Shown: positions 52,701-63,109, numbered from the stretch's first letter. The stretch is DNA of 64,000 nt from Citrus sinensis (GCF_022201045.2 NC_068560.1:28971501-29035500); one strand, 5' to 3'. Notes: generated by a model not told the origin, from the sequence alone. Translations and numbers: made by a program.

Positions 52701-52941
52701 ACACATTATTCTTGAATAAAAATCAATGTTTCTTCTGAGAAGAGCACCTGCCTGCCTTTAACTACTAATTAGCAAGCTATAATATCATATGATGCTCCAT
52801 ACACCAATTCAACTGCCAAAGAATGTAATAATAGGAAAGCAAAAATATTAATGCCTCCTCAGATAAAATATTGTTAAAACAATTCATTCATCATAGGCCT
52901 AGAAAAAATCCGGTTTGAGCATATGCTGCAGGAAGGGTTAT
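49728..52941. other. Divergent and intergenic DNA between the SR gene and the HIG1 gene 3' end
   Basis: The first 350 bases hold the SR 5' leader, its likely leader intron and promoter. From about 50640 to 51560 there is an AT-rich tandem array (separate entry). 52180-52280 contains a short direct repeat of TAATTTATAATATTAA-type sequence. No gene is supported. Confidence 0.5.
50640..51560. repeat. Tandem array of six units of about 155 bp with an alternating dimeric pattern
   Basis: The anchor word TCAACATTAA or a close variant recurs at about 50680, 50834, 50989, 51144, 51294 and 51450, with spacings of 154, 155, 155, 150 and 156. Each unit also carries GTAAATAAAAC-like, ACTAGTAAAT-like and AAACATAA-like words. 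The six bases after the anchor alternate. Units 2, 4 and 6 read AAGTGCAAAAT, while units 3 and 5 read AACTATAAAAT or AACTCTAAAAT. This implies a dimer of about 310 bp as the amplified unit. Base composition is over 75 percent AT by eye. Confidence 0.8.
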
Positions 52942-54527
52942 TTAATCCTTGTGTGCGTATGGATCAGCCGGGAGGAATTTTGCGTATCGCTCTGTCTTGG
53001 ACCCCGATTTGTGGTCATAGTATTCGACTACTGCAGCACCAGCAAGAGCAGCCAGTGTGAGAGCCTGTGCATGCAACCTGAGATTAAGTTTGTAATACAC
53101 AAGTGGTCAGCAAGGTGAGTGAACAAAAATGATGTCTGAACTCTAGTAGACATAAATTCAGAGCACAAGGTTTAATATTTGAAGACAGGGTAAAAAAATT
53201 AGAGATAAAATAAAGCATCAGTTGAAATAATTCTAGTTACTACTTCACATAATTTTACAACAAGAATTACTGCAAAGGATTTTTTTTTTCTTAATACTCC
53301 GGACTTGTCACATACCCCACACAAGGAACTTGACTCTGAAATTATGGCTCCCCCAAACAACCCTACAAAATTTTGGGGAGCAATAAATTCAAAGTTTTTT
53401 TGTCAGATATGTAGCCCGAGGAATCCAACCCCAAACCCTCTATGAGGGAACCACATGCTTGACCATTCGACTAACCCTCAGGTTGATTCTAATTGGCATT
53501 TAACTGTAAGAGTTACTATAATAACTAAAATATCATGAAAGCAGTTCTATGACTTCAATGACAACAATAACAACAAAAACAGAGGGTTATCTTGTCTGCT
53601 TTTGAAGATTGGAATCATTACAATTTAATAACCTCCTAGCTAATGGCTTCAAACATCCCCAAACAATTTTCTTTGGGGGCCATCGACAGCCCCTTAAGTT
53701 AATAAAAGAGGAACGAAACATTCTTCGGTCTGAAACACAAGCATGCCCCTTATTAAATACGATGCGCCAACAACACAACAATTAAGCTCGCCGAAGGTAG
53801 CAGCAACAACTTGTAATATACACAACCACTAAGAATTTCCCCAACTTCCCCACATTTACCCATTGACCATTGCCACCATCACCAACAACATAAACCAGCC
53901 ACAAGCAACCATTCTTTGTCACCAAAAAGGATGGTGCAAGAAACGATTTGTAGAAAGCAATGCTTCTACATTACAATAAAAGAATTATGGAGAATTCATA
54001 ACACAAACCATCCATCAGGTTTGGAAGTCGCAGATGGGATCACAAATTCAGAATTTAAATCTGATTTATTCCATTTGACCCGAAGCTTAATTATCTAGAA
54101 CTTCAGATTAAATTCTCACCATCTCTTTAGATACCAAAAATTAAATAAATAAATACAAATTGCCAACCTACTTTCAATCAATCAACATAAACAAAATCTC
54201 AATTCCCAAATCAAAAAATCTTTTTCTTTATTAAAAAAAAAAAGATAAAGAAAGAAAAATATACCTAGCGTGAATGATCTTGACACTTGTTTTCATACCG
54301 GGTTGAGACCAATTGTAGGCGATGGAACCCGCAATCCCGGAGAGCCACAAACTCCCTTTTGTCACAAAAATCAACAATATTAGCATCACCATAATAATAA
54401 TAATAAAGATAAATAAATTTAAGATCTTCGTTAAACCCAAAAAAAAAAGAAAGTTACCAACGGTTCTAAGCTTGTTCTGAACGACCCACTCCCTAACAGA
54501 TTCGAGCTTTGACTTGTGCTCCGCCAT
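52942..54527 (-). CDS. HIG1-domain (hypoxia-responsive) mitochondrial protein, 3 exons, 98 aa
   Basis: On the minus strand, exons are 54527-54458, 54355-54265 and 53077-52942, giving 98 residues. Two hydrophobic segments (SLWLSGIAGSIAYNW and LTLAALAGAAVVEYY) flank IIHARLHAQ, the HIG1 type 2 motif with conserved His, Arg and Gln. The C-terminal tail is charged (KSGSKTERYAKF, ending YAHKD). Members sit in the inner mitochondrial membrane and help to assemble or tune respiratory complexes III and IV. In plants several are induced by low oxygen. Intron 2 (about 1.19 kb) carries a tRNA-derived SINE. Arabidopsis At3g05550 and At5g27760 are the matching genes, and this gene falls at the same relative position. 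Confidence 0.93.
53280..53485 (-). mobile_element. tRNA-derived SINE in HIG1 intron 2
   Basis: On the minus strand the element starts TGAGGGTTAGTCGAATGGTC at about 53480. It has an A-box TAGTCGAATGG and, about 40 bases on, a B-box GGTTGGATTCC. It ends in an A-rich tail (AAGAAAAAAAAAA) at about 53280-53291. The order of promoter boxes and tail is typical of plant tRNA-related SINEs. No clear target duplication was found, so the ends are approximate. Confidence 0.65.
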
Positions 54528-55411
54528 TTTAGAGAATCGATTTTCTATGAGATTATTTCAGAGAAGATGAAAAAAGAAGAAAACGAAAACTGAATGAGAA
54601 ATGAGGTCCGAGGAGGCGGTCTGGTTTTTAAAGGAGTCCTCGTACAAGCGAGAAAATTGTGTTCGAATTTTTAATTATAATTTTAAAGAGAAGAGGAAGA
54701 CAAATACTTGTAGTAAACCTCAAAAAGCGGTGGGCGGAGGCGGTATGCTATTTCCCGTGTGCACGGCTGGACGCGTTTACCAAATGCTGGTACCACCAAT
54801 CACATGGTGCGTTGTCGCCTTAGATTTCTTAACACGTGCGTTATATGCATGCCATGTTTGAACGGTTTTGACTGGTAATTCTGCCATTTGACTAATGAAT
54901 TGGTTTCGGTTCGTTTCCAAACCGGACCCGGTTCATGCCATTGATTGTCCCACCTTCCATTTTAATGTTGTTTTACTTACTGATATTAAGGATTTCTAAG
55001 ACTATATCAATGTCTTGGTTCCATCGGTGATCACACAAGGGAGAGTTTTTTTTTTTTTTTTGCTATACCCTTTTTATTAATCTCTTTGTAGATTGTTTTA
55101 GTTTTTAGTTTTTTTTTCTTAATTGTTTATTTTAGTTTTCAAATTTTGTTGTTTTTTATGAATACTACGGAGTTCGTGAGTTTCTTTAGCTCATTGTCTT
55201 TGAAAGAAACGGAGGCATCTATAGTGACGTCCTTCTAGTATGATAAATTTAGTAAAATTGTTTGAGTAGTGGGTTCGTAATTAATTTAATTCATGTTTAT
55301 AATTTGATTATAAAACTATATTAGAAATGAAAAGATAAAAGGAAAGTAGTAGTCAATTTGAGATAAAACTACTCTATAAATAATTAATAGCAAGTAATAA
55401 CAAGTAACAAT

Positions 55412-55962
55412 TAGGGATGACAAACAGCAGGACTGGGCCGGACTTTTTGAAGCCCATGTCCAACTAGGCGTACGGGCTGGGCCCATCGCGGGCCTGGGCT
55501 TTATTTACTTATTTTAAAATTTTAAATTATTGTAAATTTGAAATAAATTAATTATCAACAAGTTATTACAATCATAGATAAATTAAAGAAAATGAATATT
55601 TCAAATTAAAATAATAAACAAAGCAAATAAAAACTCATAACTTTAATTTTCTTTAATACTGAATTTTTTAATTCAAACCCTCTCTTAATTAATTGACACA
55701 AAAAAGAGAATTTAATATCATAATTTTAGTTTTTTTGAATCATAATTGATTTATAAGTTAAGAATTTAAGTTTTCTTTTTTATTTTTAAATTACTTTTCA
55801 ATTTTAATTATATTATTCTAATTTATAAAATTATTTTTTAAAAAAAGTAGTGGGCTTAGGCTTTGTCCGGGCTTTTTTTTATTGGGCCCTTGTCCAAGCC
55901 CTCATGGGTGAGGGCCGGGCCCGAGCGGGCTTGGGCCGGCCCGGGCTTTTTTGCCACCCCTA
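55412..55962. mobile_element. Non-autonomous hAT element, 551 bp
   Basis: The left end is TAGGGATGACAAACAGCAGG. The right end on the minus strand is TAGGGGTGGCAAAAAAGCCC. The flanks are GTAACAAT (55404-55411) and ATAACAAT (55963-55970), an 8-bp duplication with one mismatch. TAGGG-type short inverted ends with an 8-bp target duplication are the hAT signature. Both ends are unusually GC-rich, with repeated GGGCC, GGGCTTGGGC and GGCCCGGGC words, while the middle is very AT-rich. Confidence 0.8.
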
Positions 55963-55984
55963 ATAACAATGAGTAGAAATAATT

Positions 55985-56135
55985 CACTAGGGCTTGACTC
56001 AATGACTAGAGCCACTCCCTCACAAGTGTGAGAGAAGTGGTTCGAGCCCCCACAGATGTATTGTAGGAGTTTAATTTAAATTTTTTTCCTCGAAAACTTG
56101 AGTGAATGCCGTCTTTCCCTTAGAAGTGGAGTTTG
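55985..56135 (+). mobile_element. tRNA-derived SINE-like sequence
   Basis: The sequence AGGGCTTGACTCAATGACTA is an A-box-like start. It is followed by CACTCCCTCACAAGTGTGAG and, about 35 bases later, by GGTTCGAGCCC, a good B-box. After that come CCACAGATGTA and a T-rich stretch. It lies only some 20 bases beyond the hAT element. The ends are approximate and I saw no target duplication. Confidence 0.55.
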
Positions 56136-56536
56136 ACGTTTCTCGAATATTTGAGATGATTCAAATTTGGGCATATTAAAATTTGGGCGATGCTATATAA
56201 GATTTGATGTAAACTGCAACTTCTGGAGAAATATAAATGTGGTATAAACAAAATGCAAAGAAAAAGACATAATAATTTTATGTGGTTCGGTCTAAAGCTT
56301 ACGTTCACGAACAAAAACTGAAAGATAATTTTACTAACAAATAAGAATTTACAAAAGTGAAAAAAACTCTCAAAACCCACAATCCCAAAACTCAAACTTT
56401 GCTTTGAAAAATCAAACAACAGTACGGACATCTACACTTTATAAACTACAAACTCGATTATTTACAGCACTATAAACTTCTCAATGTGTAAAAGGTCTAT
56501 TAACGTATCTTATCTATATGTATGTAGCTCTAGCTT

Positions 56537-56790
56537 GATTAAGCAATTAATGGCTAAGAACTTTTCGGTGCCCTATAGTTCTTCCATATATATTGGCTAT
56601 AACCGAATCTGTATTCTAAGTTTGATCAAGCAATTAATGGCTGATAACGTTCATTTCACTGTAGTTTTTCCACAGTACATATATATTGCCAAACCCAAAA
56701 CTTTATTCTAAATTTCTTTCGATCAAGCAATCAATGGCTAATAACGTTCATTTCTCTCCTGTCCTTCCTCTCATCTGTTTCTTTCTTCTT
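56537..56790. repeat. Three tandem copies of the GDSL gene's start region
   Basis: Copies begin at 56537 (GATTAAGCAATTAATGGCTA), 56624 (GATCAAGCAATTAATGGCTG) and 56721 (GATCAAGCAATCAATGGCTA), with periods of 87 and 97 bases. Each carries an ATG (56550, 56637, 56734) followed by GCT and an Asn-rich start. The last two share AATAACGTTCATTTC or GATAACGTTCATTTC. Only the third ATG opens the esterase frame. The first two lie in one short upstream frame that ends at 56711. Confidence 0.85.
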
Positions 56791-58882
56791 GCTCCTTCTC
56801 CACTTCCATGCAACGCACAGACTCTTAAAACTTGTGGGCTTAATTCGATATATCAACTCGGCGACTCGGTATCGGACACAGGCAATCTGATACAGGAGCA
56901 TCCCGAATCTGCATTTGCTAAACTTCCCTACGGAGAAACTTTCTTCAAGAATGCAACTGGTAGATGCTCAAACGGGCTGCTAATGATCGATTATTTTGGT
57001 AAGCACTCAATAATATAATTGCCAGCATTTTGGTCTTGATACATCAATCGACAATAATAACTCGATTATTTATTTATTTTTAATTCCTTGATGGATTCAG
57101 TAATCTGAGATCTAGAGTAAAGAATCAACAACGTGACCGACTGACAATATTAATTGCTTATGCATGTTCAAATTTCAGAATGCCTTTTTCTTTTTCCCTA
57201 TTCCTTTTTCTCTTCTTTTTTTTTTTTTTGAACTCTCCATTTACTAATGCTACACTAAGAAAGTGATGGTGCAACAGAGTTTTCCAATCGCATCAGGCCA
57301 CGTAAAGGAAAAAGAAAATTATATAATTATGAATTATCATCACGCTTCATACCCTTTAGACCCTACACGCTATTTGATGATGATTGTTATGGGTGTAATG
57401 GTGTAAATTTTTTTTTTTTATTGTTGTAATTTCTGAAATTCAACATGGTAGCTAAAATAAACTAAAGCTGAGTTAATTTGTAAACATCTTTCTTTTTGCA
57501 GCAATATCAGCTGGCATCCCATTTGTGGATGCCTTCTTGAATTCAAATGCATCGTTGTACAGTCAAGGCCATGGAGTGAATTTTGCCGTTGCTGGCTCTA
57601 CTGCTTTGCCTTCGTACATTTTAGCAGATAAGAAAATTTCATCACCCGTCACCAACAGTTCTCTGAGCACTCAGCTCGATTGGATGTTCACCTATTTCAA
57701 TGGAATTTGTTACGATTATGACGGTGAGTGTCCATATCATTTTTCACTTCCCACTTCTCACATAAATTAATTAATTACAATTAATTATTATTTTGTAGTT
57801 AAACTATACGATATATACAGTTTCAAATTCATATTCCACATCGTGCAGATGCTTACATTAGAAAATGCTTTACGTGTAATTGATGTTTTTAATATCTTAA
57901 TTAATTTGTTGTACATATTTGATAGACTGTGCTCAGAAACTTAAAAGCTCTCTCTTCATCGTCGGGGAGATTGGAGAAAATGACTACAGATATGCATTGC
58001 TTCAAGGCAAGACTATTGAAGAGGTTAAGACCTTGGTGCCTGAAGTTGTCCAAGCCATAAAAGATGCTGTTACTGTGAGTCTCAATCTTCTTACAAGTTA
58101 ATCAATCAAATTACTCTACATATGAATATTATTACATAAGTCTTGAGTTCTCCTAACTGTGTTTTTGGTTTTCAGAGAGTCATTGATTTTGGTGCAGTTC
58201 GAGTCGTTGTTCCTGGGAACTTTCCTGTAGGCTGTTTTCCGATTTATCTTACCCAATTCCGCACCAATGATTCTGCTGCTTATGATCAATTTCACTGCCT
58301 AAAGGGCTTGAACAACTTGTCGTTCCATCATAATGAGCTGCTCCAACAAGCCATTCAAGAGCTGAAAAATGAACATCCTAATGTGGCTATAATATATGGT
58401 GATTATTACACTGCGTTCATGTGGATTCTTGGCCATGTTCGTACTCTTGGTAAGTTTATTAACACTAAGATTGTGTCTCCTAATAAAAATAATTTTTTTC
58501 CTGATTTAAACTTGCTAAATCTTTGTCTATATTTTTTTATTCATACATACATATATACATATATATGTATGTACATACACGTGTGTGCATGTATAAATAT
58601 ACATATAAAGTTCAGATTATGAGAGAATCATAATTTACTGAGAACCCATAAACTCTTAATAATTGAACAGAATTTGACGATGGATCGATGCAAAAAGCTT
58701 GTTGCGGCATTGGAGGTGATTATGACTTCAATCTTACAAAAATGTGTGGAATGTCTGGCGTTCCAGTTTGTGAAAATCCTGATAAACGCATCAGCTGGGA
58801 TGGAGTTCATTTGACACAAAAGGCCAATAAGTACATGGCAATGTGGCTCATTCACGACATCTTTCCAAAGCTTCGGTGTTGA
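56734..58882 (+). CDS. GDSL esterase/lipase, acetylajmalan-esterase-like, 5 exons, 373 aa
   Basis: Exons read as 56734-56998, 57502-57723, 57926-58074, 58176-58449 and 58671-58882, giving 373 residues, the normal plant GDSL length. A signal peptide of about 27 residues (VLPLICFFLLAPSPLPCNA) predicts secretion. Block I is QLGDSVSDTGN with the catalytic Ser, block III is GEIGENDY, and block V is WDGVHLT with the catalytic Asp and His. The glycine block is also visible (NFAVAGSTAL). The overall pattern (FGAVRVVVPGNFPVGCFP, DYYTAFMWIL) matches the acetylajmalan esterase-like clade, but the substrate cannot be inferred. The start at 56734 is chosen because the signal peptide follows it directly. 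Two decoy ATGs lie upstream in tandem copies of the same leader. Confidence 0.93.
58535..58610. repeat. Alternating purine-pyrimidine microsatellite in GDSL intron 4
   Basis: A run of ATACAT, TATATG and TGTGTG words (for example ATACATACATATATACATAT followed by GTATGTACATACACGTGTG) is partly self-complementary and could fold back or adopt non-B DNA. Confidence 0.7.
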
Positions 58883-59356
58883 TACTTTAGCTGTGATATG
58901 TTTATATTAGTTTCGTAATTGAATTTATTGATCATTAATTGATTGACTATTTAAGCAGTACAGTTCTTATTCGAGCATGCTTTTTCAATTGGAATCGAAC
59001 CAACTTTTGTACGTTAAAAGTTCATATATCTTCTTTTGATACTCTTTTTTTTTCTCCAAATAATTGGTAACTTGTCTGTATTATTATTTTTTTCGTGGGA
59101 GTATTTTGAATCAATTAGAAATGATAGTTTTTGAAAATGAAAAAACTCTGTGGCTTTTAGAACAATATTGACCCCCCCCGGCCCCACCAATATATTTAAA
59201 GATAAACGGATGATTAATTCATGTGAACATGAATTGAATAGCAATTACTAATGGCAGGTAATGAATTGAAACTAATTAGAAAGTTTCTTCAGTTCTTGTA
59301 GTAGTACAATGTAAAGAATCACACCCTTTTTTTCATGCTTGATTATTACTTTTTAG

Positions 59357-60419
59357 TAGGGGTGGGTATGGGTTGGTTTGGGTTGGATTTTAAGTCAACC
59401 CAAACCAAACCATAAAAATTTGGATCCAACTCAACCCAATCCAAACCAAACCATTTGGGTTTGGTTTGAATTTTATCATCAAAATAATTTTTATTTTAAT
59501 AAAATTTAATTATATCAAAATTATAATTATTATTAATTGTTATTAATTATTAAATTGATATTAAAATATAAAAAAATATAGTGGATAAAAATGATAAATT
59601 TTACAATAACTTAATCCTTAAATTAAAGAATACTAGAAAATCAAAATAAAGTTTAATCACAAAAATTATTATTTCTCAACAAATAAGAACATACACTTTA
59701 ATAATAAACTTTCACAAACATGACATTAACAATCTAATAATAAATTTTGCCACTTGTTATTTATTTAATTATGCAATATTTATTTTTATTTATCGTTTTG
59801 GTAGTTTTGTGTTATGTTGTCTACTTATATGCTTAATGTTATTTACATTATGATATTATATAGTGTGTATGCTTTATGTTCTAATTTCATTATATGGTAA
59901 GCAAAGTTTTGTACATGGCCTAATATGGGCATTACATTCAATTATTGACAAAAAATTAGCCGATATCTAGCATATCGGACCCAGTCTAAGCCGAGTTATC
60001 ATTGATCACTAGTTGAGTCTCTTGCTCTTTCTATGATGATCATTCCATGTGGGAGGAATTATTTTTGTAAATAAGAAAAAAATTTATGTTATTTACAATA
60101 ATATTTATTTAATTTAAATTTATTTTTACATGTTATTTTCATTTTCTAATCGTTGACAATTGATCACGCCGTAAAAAATTTAATAGTGGTCTTTCACTTA
60201 TTTGTGTTCATTTATTTTGTTTTCATTTATTTCATTTGAAAAATTTGAGTGTTAGGGTTTTGTCTATGACCCATGGGTAAACCATACCCAACCCATAATA
60301 AAATAGTTTTCTATATAAAACCCACATCTAACCTATTTTCATGATTTAGCCAACCCAAACCATTTAATTTAGTTTAGGTTTGGGTAAATCCATGGGTTGT
60401 GGATTTATGTCCACCCCTA
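59357..60419. mobile_element. Non-autonomous hAT element, about 1.06 kb
   Basis: The left end is TAGGGGTGGGTATGGGTTGG. The right end on the minus strand is TAGGGGTGGACATAAATCC. The flanks CTTTTTAG (59349-59356) and CTTATTAG (60420-60427) form an 8-bp duplication with one mismatch. Subterminal clusters of GGTTTGGGTTGG and CCAACCCAAACC occur at both ends, as in many hAT elements where they bind transposase. The body is AT-rich without a transposase frame. Confidence 0.8.
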
Positions 60420-60489
60420 CTTATTAGGAAACAGAGACATACAACATTTCAACTCTAACAAAAAGACAAATGTTAGGTTCATTTCAACC

Positions 60490-60566
60490 GTAACTTACGC
60501 CACATACACAAATTATACGGGTTCTATCAATGTGTTACTATTACTGTGTGTGGCGTAAGTTACACT
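60490..60566. repeat. Short inverted repeat (possible mini-MITE or hairpin)
   Basis: The arm at 60491-60510 (TAACTTACGCCACATACACA) is mirrored by TGTGTGTGGCGTAAGTTACA at about 60545-60564, with one mismatch and a 35-base loop. It lies 70 bases past the hAT element. No target duplication was identified. Confidence 0.6.
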
Positions 60567-62829
60567 TGAATGTAACTTAGGAGGCTCTCTTACGAAAAGA
60601 AGCTCTTAAAAAAAGTAATAATAATGAATAAAAAAAAATCCCGACTGAAAGTAGATGAAAGTTGGTTGAATAGTCTGCTTTTGTAATATTGCATCTCACT
60701 GAATTTGATTTATGTAGTGAAAAAAAAAAGGAAAATATGACACAAAAATCTTGTGCACTATAATGTTACAGCGAACTTAACTTTAATCAAAATACCCACG
60801 AGATTAACGAAGGAAAATTTATGTTATGTCTTGTCAGAAATACAGTACCAAGACTGCCACTTACACTTCTTGCCTATTGGTGGGATTGTGTTTCGAGTCC
60901 TCTGGTCGAAGCTTAGTATCAAATCTCCTCCCAGCAAATATGGGTAGTTAAGTAGAGGTAAATATCTTCGTGGAGTAGAGATGTCACCTTTAGCGATTAT
61001 ACATTTCCGAGCTAATGTCTATAAATCACTTGGATTCTTTCAATACACCTCGTATTATAAATTCTGGAAGCAACAACTTCAAGAAATAATACACCAAACG
61101 ACAAATTGGCTTGAATAAATTCTAAGTTTTCAGTGTAATCAGCACGCTTTTCAAATTATTTGATTTTTCTTTACACGTTTCGTTTGAAGAAATTAAAGGA
61201 AAAGTGAGGAGAGGAAAGGAGGAACTAGGAAAGCAATTAGTGGAAAAAAAATTGATTCAATGTGAAACTACATAATAAAAATGAAATCGATTCTTTTTTT
61301 ATTCAAAGAGGATCATTCTCAATTTCATTTTTTCATTTGACATGAAACTCATCTCATTTCTCTTAAATTATTTTTCTCCTCCTCCTTTTCTCCGGTCCTT
61401 TTATTTCTTCAAATCTAACGTGTATGATGCATGAACCTGTTGATTCTCTGGTAGTGTTGGCAGGGTGAGAACTGAAAAAGAAAGAAAAGATAAAGTGAAA
61501 TTAGAGAATCAAATCTATTTAGAAATTCAATTAAGTCTTTGCTCTTCTCTGAAAACCAACAAAAATTTTCGTCTCTGTTCACGAAAAAAAACAAGAAAAA
61601 ACTCGCGTCTAACACGCAACCCCAACGTGCAATTTCTGAAATCTGCTCCACCACCATCCAATCCGATATCAATATCCCTTTCTTTCTGATTTCTTGCTAC
61701 CATTATGTGTCCATCTTTCACTGCCATCATTACTGTGCCTGTTGGTCCAAATGCTCACAATCCATTCATCACCTATCATTTGATGTGTTCAAAGTGACCT
61801 GACCAAATTATTTTACCAAAATATTAAATAATAGATCTTGTCCTCTGTGATTAGTACTACGCACATTATTAGTGCTGATACCAAAATATTTTAAAGTTTA
61901 AAGACATGTCCTTGGATTAAATAGTTCAATCCCATTTGAAGTGAGGAGTTGAGTCTCTAACTACTGATGTTAGTAATTTGAGGAAACAAAATCATATATA
62001 TGACAAGATTGTTGGAGAAGTACAAAAGAAATATTACATAATAAAATTATTTTCTGGAAGAATGAGCTCTCTTGGTCATTGGACGCGATCGATTAGAATT
62101 AAAGAGACTGGAAGTTGTTAGACAAGTAAAGAAAGTAGTGATCAAACAAACTTTTAAAGAGACTGACTCAAACTTGAACTTAAAATCCATTTTTGATTAA
62201 AAAAATAATTCGGACAATGTGTTTGATGATGATGACAGAGAATGGTAAGCAAATCTTTGGTTAAAAGAAGTAAAAGAAAGAGAATGGCGATTTTGGCGGC
62301 AGAAAGTATCCCTCAAAATGACCCAATTTATACGCAACAATATTACATTTTGCCTCTTTATCAAACCCTTTTACATCTTCTAGATCCAAGCCGGTAAGAA
62401 TAAGATTCACTGACCAAGCCTGTCAAATTTGAAGTCAAAATCCATTAAGCAGACACATGCGGTCGCAAATTAGATCCAATCAAATTCCAATTCATTTTCT
62501 TCAAAACCTGCGCAAATCACGTGCCATGGTCTATTCAATTAATCAATTTCATTGCTGCGTAGTTTTCACTCTTTCAATTTGATAAGGAGTTATTGTTATT
62601 GTTGGCTTAATTTAATTGAAGTTATGAAATGGGGTTTTTATTTTTTTTGGTTTTTTAAAAGATCGAAAATAAATTAACCATAAAGATTTTATGAGTGGGC
62701 ATTCATGGCTATTTTGTGCAGAGAGGGCCAAGACTTGAAAGTTGAAACAAACTTTGATTGCTTTCACTTTAGGTGTAAGTCTTTAAAGAATGCCCACTTG
62801 AAGACTCAATCTCTTTAATTCCTTGTCAC

Positions 62830-62833
<4 letters not shown>

Positions 62834-62876
<43 letters not shown>

Positions 62877-62900
62877 TTTACAGAAACTTGCATATATAAA
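62834..62900 (+). promoter_or_regulatory. (CT)n tract and TATA box, candidate MIR164 core promoter
   Basis: A run of about 19 CT units ends near 62872. Twenty bases later TATATAAA occurs at 62893-62900, a good plant TATA box, followed by GCATGCATGG. This would place a transcription start near 62930, about 85 bases before the mature miRNA. CT/GA tracts next to a TATA box are common in plant core promoters. The start is inferred, not shown. Confidence 0.45.
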
Positions 62901-63006
62901 TGCATGCATGGCTTTGCAATCTTTGCTCTTCCAAACTCTCAAGAAGATGAAGAAGAGGAAGAAGCTTTAGCAATTAGCTATAGCATGCACATGGCATGGG
63001 TGGGTA

Positions 63007-63104
63007 GCTCTTGTTGGAGAAGCAGGGCACGTGCAATTCACATGCGTAGATCATATGATATCTTACAGGACTTTGCACGCGCTCCCCTTCTCCAACACGT
63101 GTTT
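63007..63104 (+). ncRNA. MIR164: MIR164 microRNA precursor hairpin
   Basis: The mature miR164 sequence lies at 63015-63035. It starts TGGAGAAGCAGGG and ends CACGTGCA, matching the plant miR164 a/b form in every base I can recall. The opposite arm at 63076-63096 starts CACGCGCTCC and ends CCTTCTCCAAC, so it is the star strand. Its U-to-C change relative to the usual star gives a different pair at that position. The loop of about 40 bases contains ATCATATGAT. miR164 guides cleavage of NAC-domain mRNAs (CUC1, CUC2, NAC1 and ORE1 types) and so controls organ boundaries, lateral roots and leaf ageing. In Arabidopsis, MIR164c lies near At5g27807, in the block that also holds HGSNAT-like and HIG1 genes. 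Confidence 0.95.
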
Positions 63105-63109
63105 CTCGC

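Larger units (their letters stand above)
54528..56536. other. Intergenic between the HIG1 gene and the GDSL gene
   Basis: The HIG1 leader and promoter occupy the first few hundred bases. They include a CACGTG-like AACACGTGCG near 54832. The rest is AT-rich and contains a hAT-type element (55412-55962) and a SINE-like copy from about 55985. No gene is supported. Confidence 0.5.
58883..62880. other. 4-kb intergenic region between the GDSL gene and MIR164
   Basis: This contains the GDSL 3' UTR, a hAT-type element (59357-60419) and a small inverted repeat (about 60490-60566). The remaining AT-rich sequence has no supported gene. Frames at 61415-61802 overlap on both strands and look like chance openings. 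The last kilobase before 62880 is the probable MIR164 promoter region. Confidence 0.5.

Noticed and set aside
56484-56711. 75-codon frame upstream of the GDSL gene as a separate gene
   Set aside because: Its sequence is two copies of the GDSL start region in tandem. It is better described as an upstream frame created by duplication.
61415-61802. Overlapping frames on both strands in the GDSL-MIR164 spacer
   Set aside because: They overlap one another on opposite strands, are AT-biased and match no family. Chance openings are the simpler explanation.
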